From contig NZ_JAGIPG010000005.1 of the NCBI RefSeq assembly GCF_017877055.1, positions 62,001-126,000 of the forward strand: a stretch of DNA of 64,000 nt, read 5' to 3'. Shown here in pieces: positions 16,034-22,925 of the stretch. This stretch comes from Neorhizobium galegae (lineage in GTDB: Bacteria > Pseudomonadota > Alphaproteobacteria > Rhizobiales > Rhizobiaceae). Below the pieces are notes generated by a model. It did no database searches. It saw only the letters and a list, made by a program, of their open reading frames with translations, and had not been told where the DNA came from. The position numbers were made by a program, and so were the translations under genes. Position 1 is the stretch's first letter. The number at the start of each line of letters is the position of its first letter.

Positions 16034-16603
16034 ATGGCAGATTTTCATTGGACAGCTTTTCGAGGCGAAAACCGCATCGCGAGCGGATCACCGGCCGAGG
16101 TCGTGACGGCGATCAAGGGTGAACATGGAAGCGTCCTGGTTTTTGACGATGCGACGGGAAAGCCGGTCGATCTCGACCTCCGCGGCACACTCGAAGACTG
16201 TCTCGGTCGCCTTCCCAGGGATATTGCGGAGCCGGTGGAACGGCGGCCCGGGCGCCCCAAACTTGGCGTGGTGCCGCGCGAGGTGACGCTGCTGCCGCGG
16301 CATTGGGAATGGCTCGGCCAGCAGCCGGGCGGCGCGTCGGTTGCTCTGCGCAGGCTCGTCGATGCGGCGCGTGCAGCCGGCAGTTCTGGAGATGATCGGC
16401 GCCGCGCTCAGGAGACCGCCGATCGTTTCATGCGGGCGCTCGCTGGGGATCAGCCGGGATACGAAGAAGCGGCGCGGGCGCTTTATGCCGGACAGGAGGG
16501 CCGCTTCAAGGAACTGACGGACAGTTGGCCGATCGACGTCCGGGACCATGCCCGATACCTCGCCCGAGCCGCATTCGAAACCAGCCCGGCAGGTGCGAAA
16601 TAA
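16034..16603 (+). CDS. DUF2239 family protein
   Basis: 189-residue soluble protein recognised as DUF2239 (PF09998). The N-terminus FHWTAFRGENRIASG is followed by FDDATGKPVDLDLRGT and a proline/arginine-rich hinge GRPKLGVVPREVTLLPRHWE. The C-terminal half is helical (ALRRLVDAARAAG, ETADRFMRALAGDQPGYEEA). Members are small, widespread in proteobacteria and of unknown biochemical function; the hinge resembles toxin-antitoxin or regulator tails, but no function can be claimed. ATG 16034 follows GAGGAAGCAG. It lies 59 bases after the acyltransferase gene on the same strand, so they could share a transcript. Confidence 0.8.
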   Translation: MADFHWTAFRGENRIASGSPAEVVTAIKGEHGSVLVFDDATGKPVDLDLRGTLEDCLGRLPRDIAEPVERRPGRPKLGVVPREVTLLPRHWEWLGQQPGGASVALRRLVDAARAAGSSGDDRRRAQETADRFMRALAGDQPGYEEAARALYAGQEGRFKELTDSWPIDVRDHARYLARAAFETSPAGAK

Positions 16604-16670
16604 CTTTCTCATTGCGGCATATCGGCGAAAATGCGCGGACATCGGGCATTTCTGAGCGGTTATGTACTTT

Positions 16671-16700
16671 TTGAACATGTTCTGTCCGCGATTGAACATG
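16671..16700. promoter_or_regulatory. Direct repeats TTGAACATG 21 bp apart, candidate operator
   Basis: TTGAACATG occurs at 16671-16679 and again at 16692-16700, exactly two helical turns apart. The first copy is part of the perfect 10-bp palindrome GAACATGTTC (16673-16682). The pair lies 67-96 bases upstream of the SDR start codon, as expected for a regulator site. Confidence 0.45.
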
Positions 16701-16766
16701 GACCGAACGAAAACCGCACCGTAAGTTGTTCGAGTCACCGGGGAGGGTGGCTCGGAGGAGCAATTT

Positions 16767-17570
16767 ATGGATCGCATGAAGAACAAGGTCATTCTCGTTT
16801 TCGGCGCCGGTTCGGTCGGCCCGGGTTTCGGGAACGGCAAGGCCGCTGCCGTCGCCTATGCCCGCGAGGGCGGCAGCGTCGTCTGCGTCGACGTCAATCT
16901 CGATGCGGCTAGGAATACGCTCGACGTCATCGAATCCGAAGGCGGCACGGGCCTGGCGCTCGCCGCCGACGTCACCCAATCCTCCGATATTGCCGTCGTC
17001 GTCGAAAGGACCATGGAGCGCTTCGGACGTATCGACGTGCTGCACAACAATGTCGGCATCAACCTGCCGGGCGGGGCAGCTGAGGCGACCGAAGAGAGCT
17101 GGCGCAAGGTGATGGACGTCAATCTGACCAGCGCCTTCCTCACCTGCAAGGCCGTTCTGCCGATCATGGAGAAGCAGGGTGGCGGGGCGATCATCAATAT
17201 TTCCTCGCTCGCCTCCATCCGATGGACCGGCTATCCCTACGTTTCATATTATGCATCGAAGGCGGCACTGAATCACTTCACGCGCGCGATTGCGATCGAA
17301 TATGCGGCCAAGGGCATCCGCGCCAATGCGATTCTGCCGGGCGTGATGGACACGCCGCATATCCAGAAACAGATCAGTGGCTACTATGGCTCTCCTGACG
17401 AGATGAAAGCCAAAAGGGATGCGCTTTCGCCGATGAAACGCCAGGGAGACGGCTGGGACATCGCCTGGGCCTCGGTTTTCCTTGCTTCCGACGAGGCGAA
17501 ATACATTACGGGGGTCGAGCTCCCGATCGATGGCGGGCTGCATGTGACCGTGTCCGGCAGTTTGAATTGA
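16767..17570 (+). CDS. Short-chain dehydrogenase/reductase (SDR)
   Basis: 267-residue NAD(P)-dependent oxidoreductase with Rossmann fold. The cofactor motif is expanded: FGAGSVGPGFGNGKAAA (about residues 12-28), a variant seen in a subgroup of SDRs, in place of TGxxxGxG. Other family landmarks are NNVGIN (about 93-98), the catalytic Ser in NISSLAS (about 147-149), Tyr/Lys in YYASKAAL (about 164-168) and PGVMDTP. It probably oxidises or reduces a hydroxyl or keto group in the route fed by the downstream TRAP system. Start ATG 16767 behind CGGAGGAGC. Preceded by the TTGAACATG repeats. The substrate is unknown. Confidence 0.88.
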   Translation: MDRMKNKVILVFGAGSVGPGFGNGKAAAVAYAREGGSVVCVDVNLDAARNTLDVIESEGGTGLALAADVTQSSDIAVVVERTMERFGRIDVLHNNVGINLPGGAAEATEESWRKVMDVNLTSAFLTCKAVLPIMEKQGGGAIINISSLASIRWTGYPYVSYYASKAALNHFTRAIAIEYAAKGIRANAILPGVMDTPHIQKQISGYYGSPDEMKAKRDALSPMKRQGDGWDIAWASVFLASDEAKYITGVELPIDGGLHVTVSGSLN

Positions 17571-17595
17571 GGCAATTGCAGGCCCCGCCAGATGA

Positions 17596-17630
17596 GATCC
17601 ACGATGTGGATCAGTTTTAAAATTTTTTGC
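17596..17630 (+). terminator. Candidate terminator after the SDR gene
   Basis: Perfect inverted repeat GATCCAC/GTGGATC with a 3-base loop (17596-17612), followed by AGTTTTAAAATTTTTT. The stem is only 7 bp, but the following sequence is T-rich. It could also be an operator. Confidence 0.5.
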
Positions 17631-17866
17631 TCTGGTGACAAATTTATGCTTGCCTAATCTGCTGGTCTTCAGCAAACTCCGGCAACTTGAAGAAGAATAA
17701 GATCCAGATCATGGACCACTGCGGATGGCTGGAGGAGCCGGACGCCGGGAGGAGAAGCGGTCACGCCGGAGAGGGGTGTGGTCCGCATGGATTTGCGGTT
17801 TGATCCGCGATCGATCCGGAGCGTTTCTCCCGTCTGTCCCCTGCGCAGCACAGAGGAGGATGACGT
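17631..17866 (+). promoter_or_regulatory. Leader region of the TRAP transporter operon
   Basis: About 236 bases without a gene. The outer 7-bp inverted repeat GGACCAC (17713-17719) and GTGGTCC (17778-17784) encloses smaller inverted repeats such as GGCT/AGCC at about 17727-17739. This suggests a folded leader or regulator sites. The region ends in GAGGAGGA, the ribosome-binding site of the TRAP gene. Confidence 0.3.
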
Positions 17867-19753
17867 GTGACGGCAGCCCGTAATACGATCGAGCCCATGG
17901 ACGAGGCTTCGCTGCTCGCCGGCCTCGAAGGCGTGGCGCCGCAGCAGAGCGGTTCCGTCTGGATGCGGCCGGTAGAGGCGGTTGCCGCAGCACTTCTCGT
18001 CGGCATCATCGCGCTTTTGCTGGCCGGGGTCATTTCCCGCTATGTCTTCTCGCTGCCGATCGTCTGGATCGACGAGGTGGCGTCGATCTCCTTCCTCTGG
18101 CTTGCCATGCTCGGTTCTGCCATGGCCGTCGATCGCAGCGAACATCTGCGGCTGACGCTTTTCGTCGGCATGCTACCGGAGAAGGTGCATGCGCTGGCGA
18201 ACACGCTCGCCCTGCTGCTGATGGCGCTCTTCCTCGGCGTGATGCTGCGCCCGGCTTATGAATACGCGATCGAGGAATCCTACATCACCTCGGCTGCGCT
18301 CAACATTCCGATGAGCTTTCGCGCCGCGGCCCTGCCGGTCGGCGTCGGGCTGATGCTGATCCTCGCCGTCGCCAATGCGTTAAAGGGATCGAACCTCAGG
18401 CAGGTCGCGATCTCCGTGGCGGTGATTGCCGCTGTGACCGCGCTGCTCTGGCTCGTCGGACCGAGCCTCAAGCAGATCGGCAACTGGAATATCCCGATCT
18501 TCCTCGTCGGTTTCGTGGCGCTGTTCCTGGTTCTCGGCGTGCCGATTGCCTTCTGTTTCGGCCTGGGGACGCTGGCTTTCCTGACTTTTACCACCTCCGT
18601 GCCCGTATTCGTGATGATCGGCCGCATGGACGAGGGCATGTCGAGCATCATCCTGCTCTCGGTGCCGATCTTCGTGCTGCTTGGCTGCGTGCTCGATGCG
18701 ACCGGCATGGGCAGGGCGATCGTCGAGGTTCTGGCCTCGCTGCTCGGCCATGTCCGCGCCGGCATGTCCTATGTCCTGCTCGGCTCGATGTTCCTGGTGT
18801 CCGGCATTTCAGGCTCCAAGGTCTCCGATATGGCGACGGTGGCGCCGGCGCTGTTTCCAGAAATGAAACGCCGCGGCCACAAGCCGCCGGAGATGATTGC
18901 GCTTCTGGCAACCGGCGCGGCGATGGCGGAAACCGTGCCGCCGTCGATCGTCCTGATCGTGCTCGGGTCCGCGGCAGGCGTTTCGATCGCCGGGCTGTTC
19001 ACGTCGGGTTTCGCGATCGCCATGGTCCTGCTTCTGGTGCTTGCCATCCTGGCGCGCTGGAAGGCGAGGCACGAATCCATGGCCGGCGTGCGCGGGGCGC
19101 CGCTTTCGGTGATCAAGAAAGCGTTTCTGGTTGCCGCTCCGGCGCTGGTATTGCCCTTCCTGATCCGCACGGCTGTCGGCGAGGGGATTGCCACTGCGAC
19201 CGAGGTTTCGACGATCGCCGTTCTCTACGCGATGATCATCGGCGCGACGCTTTATGGCGGCATCAGCCTGAAGAAGCTCTATTCCATGCTGGTGGAGACG
19301 GCAGCCCTTTCCGGCGCGATCCTGATGATCCTGGGGGCCGCCTCCGCAATGGCCTGGGCGCTGACCCAGACCGGGTTTGCGGCGCAGCTTGTGCAGGCGG
19401 TCCAGGGGCTGCCGGGTGGATGGATGACCTTCATGGGCGTCACCATCCTGATCTTCATGGTGCTTGGCTGCGTGCTGGAAGGCCTGCCGGCGATCGTGCT
19501 GATGGCGCCGATCATGTTTCCGGTGGCCCGCTCGCTCGGCATCAACGACATCCACTATTCGATGGTGGTGGTGACGGCCATGAATATCGGCCTGATGACG
19601 CCGCCGATCGGCATCGGTTTCTACATCGCCTGCAAGATCGGCAATGTCTCGCCGGATGACGCCATGAAGGCCATCTGGCCCTATATCGGCGCGCTGATGA
19701 TCGGCCTCCTGGTGATTGCAGCCGTGCCCTATTTCTCGACGGTTTTCCTTTGA
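17867..19753 (+). CDS. TRAP transporter permease, fused small (DctQ) and large (DctM) subunits
   Basis: 628-residue inner-membrane protein. Residues about 40-190 form the four-helix DctQ part (VSRYVFSLPIVWIDEVASIS-like stretch, the family signature). Residues about 200-628 form the DctM part with about a dozen hydrophobic segments and DctM motifs such as GVPIAFCFGLG, SGSKVSDMATVAPAL and ATGAAMAETVPPS. Fused QM proteins are common in TRAP systems. It imports an organic acid using an ion gradient, with the ligand delivered by the DctP protein encoded next. GTG start at 17867 behind GAGGAGGA. First gene of the operon continuing to the thiolase and CoA synthetase. Confidence 0.92.
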   Translation: MTAARNTIEPMDEASLLAGLEGVAPQQSGSVWMRPVEAVAAALLVGIIALLLAGVISRYVFSLPIVWIDEVASISFLWLAMLGSAMAVDRSEHLRLTLFVGMLPEKVHALANTLALLLMALFLGVMLRPAYEYAIEESYITSAALNIPMSFRAAALPVGVGLMLILAVANALKGSNLRQVAISVAVIAAVTALLWLVGPSLKQIGNWNIPIFLVGFVALFLVLGVPIAFCFGLGTLAFLTFTTSVPVFVMIGRMDEGMSSIILLSVPIFVLLGCVLDATGMGRAIVEVLASLLGHVRAGMSYVLLGSMFLVSGISGSKVSDMATVAPALFPEMKRRGHKPPEMIALLATGAAMAETVPPSIVLIVLGSAAGVSIAGLFTSGFAIAMVLLLVLAILARWKARHESMAGVRGAPLSVIKKAFLVAAPALVLPFLIRTAVGEGIATATEVSTIAVLYAMIIGATLYGGISLKKLYSMLVETAALSGAILMILGAASAMAWALTQTGFAAQLVQAVQGLPGGWMTFMGVTILIFMVLGCVLEGLPAIVLMAPIMFPVARSLGINDIHYSMVVVTAMNIGLMTPPIGIGFYIACKIGNVSPDDAMKAIWPYIGALMIGLLVIAAVPYFSTVFL

Positions 19754-19802
19754 ACGCCGTGAGACCAAAAAGACCTGGGAACTGAAATCGGAGGAGGATT
19801 TC

Positions 19803-20822
19803 ATGAACGTCAATCGCAGAACGCTTCTTTTGGGCGCGGCCACGACCGGCATCGCCACCACCTTTTCGATCCGAACACGGCCGGCAAACGCCGCCGAATT
19901 CACCTACAAGTTCGCCAACAACCAGGCGCTGACGCATCCAATGAACGTCCGCGCCAAGGAAGCCGTCGCCAAGATCCTGGAGGAGAGCGGCGGCCGCATG
20001 GCCATCAACATCTTCCCGTCGAGCCAGCTCGGCGCCGACACCGACATGCTGAACCAGGTGCGCTCCGGCGGCGTCGAAATGTTCAGCCTGTCGCCGATCA
20101 TCCTGTCGACGCTCGTGCCGAATGCTTCGCTCAACGGCGTCGGTTTCGCCTTCCCGAGCTATGACAAGGTCTGGCCGGCGATGGACGGTGAACTCGGCAA
20201 ATATGTTCGCGCCGAGATCGAGAAGAAGGGCCTGCTGACGCTCGACAAGATCTGGGACAATGGTTTCCGGCAGATCACCTCGTCCAAGGGGCCGATCACT
20301 ACGCCGAAGGATCTCGAAGGCTTCAAGATTCGCGTGCCGGTGAGCCCGCTCTGGACCTCGATGTTCACCGCCTTCGGGTCGGCGCCCGCCAGCATCAATT
20401 TTGCCGAGACCTATACGGCGCTGCAGACCGGCATTGTCGACGGGCAGGAAAACCCGCTCGCCATCCTGACCACGGCCAAGCTGTTCGAGGTGCAGAAATA
20501 CGTCTCGATGACCAACCACATGTGGGACGGTTTCTGGATCCTCCTCAACCGCCGCTCCTGGCAGGCGCTGCCGGCGGATCTGCAGGGGATCGTCTCGAAG
20601 CACTTCAACGCCGCCGCCGAGCTGCAGCGCAAGGACGTGATGGGCCTCAACGCCACCGTTCAGGCAGAACTCGAGGCCAAGGGCATGAAGTTCAACAAGC
20701 CGGACGGCGCGCTTTTCCAGGAAAAGCTGCGCGCTGCGAATTTCTACAAGGACTGGAAGGCGAAATATGGCGACGAGGCCTGGGCCATTCTCGAAAAGGC
20801 CATCGGCAAGTCGTTGAGCTGA
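19803..20822 (+). CDS. TRAP transporter substrate-binding protein (DctP family)
   Basis: 339-residue periplasmic binding protein. The N-terminus NRRTLLLGAATTGIATTF carries a twin-arginine-like motif and a hydrophobic core, with probable cleavage after PANAA near residue 29. The DctP fold is supported by ALTHPMNVRAKEAVAKILEE, the conserved Arg-containing FKIRVPVSPLW (about residues 175-185, the usual carboxylate-binding arginine), ALQTGIVDGQENPL and the late YVSMTNHMWDGFW. It captures the ligand for the QM permease. Start ATG 19803 behind GGAGGAGG, giving an intact signal peptide; an upstream ATG at 19716 would overlap the permease gene. The ligand is unknown. Confidence 0.92.
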   Translation: MNVNRRTLLLGAATTGIATTFSIRTRPANAAEFTYKFANNQALTHPMNVRAKEAVAKILEESGGRMAINIFPSSQLGADTDMLNQVRSGGVEMFSLSPIILSTLVPNASLNGVGFAFPSYDKVWPAMDGELGKYVRAEIEKKGLLTLDKIWDNGFRQITSSKGPITTPKDLEGFKIRVPVSPLWTSMFTAFGSAPASINFAETYTALQTGIVDGQENPLAILTTAKLFEVQKYVSMTNHMWDGFWILLNRRSWQALPADLQGIVSKHFNAAAELQRKDVMGLNATVQAELEAKGMKFNKPDGALFQEKLRAANFYKDWKAKYGDEAWAILEKAIGKSLS

Positions 20823-20857
20823 TCGGTGGCGGACATGCATCGGGTGGGAAGCGGCCT

Positions 20858-21739
20858 ATGGAACAAGTGATCGAAAACCTGTCTGGTGTTCGGGAAAGTG
20901 CTGCTTCCGGCTCGGGTGCGCAGGCGGTGGAGCGGGCGTTGCAGCTTCTCTCCATCGTCGGTCGAGGGGCGGAAAAAGGCGTGGCGCTGGCCGATGTGGT
21001 CGCCGATAGCGGCCTCAACAAACCCACCGCCCGGCGGCTGCTGATGGCGCTGATGCGGTCCCGCCTCGTCGAACAGGACGAGCTGACCCGCCGGTATTAT
21101 CTCGGCGGGGAGCTTTATGTGCTGGGCATGCTGGCCTCGCGCCGGCATGGCCTCCTGGAAATGGCGGGCGAGAGCCTGAAGCGGCTTTCCGCCAAATCCG
21201 CCGATACAAGTTTCGTGTCGATGCGGCGGGACGACTATGCCGTCTGCCTGCATCGCGAGGAGGGCACGCATCCGGTTCGCACCCATGCACTGCTCACCGG
21301 CGACCAGAACCCGCTCGGCGTCGGCGCCGGCTCGCTCGCCATGCTGGCGGCATTGCCGGATGCGGACGTGGAGGCCATCCTCGGCCGCATTGAGGGCGTC
21401 ATTGCCGCCCAGTATCCCGGCTATTCGACGGAGATCATCCGCGAGGATGTCGCCCGCACACGGGAGCTGGGCTATGCGCTCAATCCCGGGCGGGTGATTG
21501 CCAATTCCTGGGGGATCGGCATGGCGATCCTGCTGCCGGACGGGCGGCTCGCCGGGGCTCTGTCGATCGCCGCGATCGACAGCCGCATGGGCGATGCGCG
21601 CCAGAAGGAGCTTGCGGCCCAGCTCGCCCATGAGGTCGAGCGGTTACAGGGCAAGCTGAAATCGCTGTTCAGTTCGGAAAAACCGGCGCTCCGAAAGGCG
21701 CCGCAGACGGCCCGGTCGAGAACACCGGAACGTGTTTGA
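20858..21739 (+). CDS. IclR-family transcriptional regulator
   Basis: 293 residues. The winged HTH at about residues 22-80 has AVERALQLLSIVGR and ADVVADSGLNKPTARRLLMA. The effector domain runs from about 100 to 270, with SADTSFVSMRRDDYAVCLHR, PLGVGAGSLAMLAALPD and WGIGMAILLPDGRLAGALSI, typical of IclR. A basic 25-residue tail follows. It sits inside the operon between dctP and the thiolase, suggesting local control by the imported compound or its CoA ester. Start ATG 20858 follows GTGGGAAG; a longer open frame begins inside dctP but lacks similarity. The stop codon lies 17 bases before the thiolase start. Confidence 0.9.
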   Translation: MEQVIENLSGVRESAASGSGAQAVERALQLLSIVGRGAEKGVALADVVADSGLNKPTARRLLMALMRSRLVEQDELTRRYYLGGELYVLGMLASRRHGLLEMAGESLKRLSAKSADTSFVSMRRDDYAVCLHREEGTHPVRTHALLTGDQNPLGVGAGSLAMLAALPDADVEAILGRIEGVIAAQYPGYSTEIIREDVARTRELGYALNPGRVIANSWGIGMAILLPDGRLAGALSIAAIDSRMGDARQKELAAQLAHEVERLQGKLKSLFSSEKPALRKAPQTARSRTPERV

Positions 21740-21755
21740 AACAAAGGAGAAGGTC

Positions 21756-22925
21756 ATGGCAGGAGCGCAGATCGTCGGTTGGGCCCATTCCAAATTCGGC
21801 AAGTCCGAAGCGGGCTCGACGCGGGAATTGATGGCCGAGGTGATCAATCCGGCCCTCGAACACGCCGGCATCACCGCCAGGGATGTCGACGGCATTTTCG
21901 TCGGCGTGTTCAACAACGGGTTTTCCAAGCAGGATTTCCAAGGTGCGCTGGTGGCGATGGCGGCCGACGGGTTCGATCATGTGCCGGCCGTGCGGATGGA
22001 GAATGCCTGCGCCACCGGCTCGGCGGCGCTTTATTCGGCGCTCGATTTCATCGCCGCCGGGCGCGGCAAGATCGCGCTCGTCGTCGGTGCCGAGAAGATG
22101 ACCGCGCTGCCCACCAGGGAGACGGGCGACATCCTGCTGTCGGCCTCCTATCGCGAGGAGGAGGCGGATGTGGAGGGCGGTTTCGCCGGTCTCTTCGGCC
22201 GCATCGCCAGCCATTATTTCCAGCGTTATGGCGACCGCTCGGAAGAGCTCGCGATGATCGCGGCGAAGAACCACGCCAACGGCATGAAGAATCCCTATGC
22301 GCATATGCAAAAGGATTTCGGCTTCGATTTCTGCAACACGGTGTCCGACAAGAACCCCTACGTTGCCGCCCCGCTGCGTCGCACCGACTGCTCGCTGGTG
22401 TCCGATGGTGCGGCCGCGATCGTGATCGCCTCGCCGGAAGTCGCGGCCGGCATGAAGCGCGCCGTCGCCTTCAGGGCGCACAATCATGTCAACGATATCC
22501 TTGCCATGTCGCGGCGCGATCCGATCGCTTTCGAGGGCGCGCGCATGGCCTGGCAGAAATCGCTGGCGGAGGCGGGTGCGTCGCTCGACGATCTGAGCTT
22601 CGTCGAAACCCACGACTGCTTCACGATCGCCGAACTTATCGAATACGAGGCGATGGGGCTCGCCGAACCCGGCGAGGGGTATCGCGTCATCCGCGAAGGC
22701 ATCACCCGCAAGGATGGCCGGCTGCCGGTCAACCCGTCCGGCGGGCTGAAATCCAAGGGTCATCCGATCGGCGCGACCGGCGTCTCCATGCATGTGATGG
22801 CGGCGATGCAGCTCTGCGAAGAGGCGGGCGAGATGCAGCTGCCGAAGACGACGATGGCCGGCGTCTTCAACATGGGCGGCGCTGCCGTCGCCAACTACGT
22901 GTCGATCCTGGAGCGGACGAAATGA
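21756..22925 (+). CDS. Thiolase-family acetyl-CoA acetyltransferase (SCP2-thiolase-like)
   Basis: 389-residue thiolase. The nucleophile is Cys85 in ENACATGSAAL. The C-terminal catalytic region NPSGGLKSKGHPIGATGVSM holds the conserved His. A second His motif is SFVETHDCFTIAEL near residue 285, which resembles the SCP2-thiolase/non-specific lipid-transfer type more than the classical PhaA type. It condenses acetyl-CoA or cleaves a 3-ketoacyl-CoA thiolytically; next to a CoA synthetase and TRAP importer, cleavage in catabolism is likely. ATG 21756 was preferred to ATG 21732 because of AAAGGAGAAGG. It overlaps the next gene by ATGA, a sign of translational coupling. Confidence 0.89.
   Translation: MAGAQIVGWAHSKFGKSEAGSTRELMAEVINPALEHAGITARDVDGIFVGVFNNGFSKQDFQGALVAMAADGFDHVPAVRMENACATGSAALYSALDFIAAGRGKIALVVGAEKMTALPTRETGDILLSASYREEEADVEGGFAGLFGRIASHYFQRYGDRSEELAMIAAKNHANGMKNPYAHMQKDFGFDFCNTVSDKNPYVAAPLRRTDCSLVSDGAAAIVIASPEVAAGMKRAVAFRAHNHVNDILAMSRRDPIAFEGARMAWQKSLAEAGASLDDLSFVETHDCFTIAELIEYEAMGLAEPGEGYRVIREGITRKDGRLPVNPSGGLKSKGHPIGATGVSMHVMAAMQLCEEAGEMQLPKTTMAGVFNMGGAAVANYVSILERTK

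Noticed and set aside
21779..22921. Upstream extension of the CoA synthetase fusion into the thiolase region
   Set aside because: The frame continues upstream only as an arginine-rich shadow of the thiolase gene. The overlapping ATGA at 22922 is the natural start.
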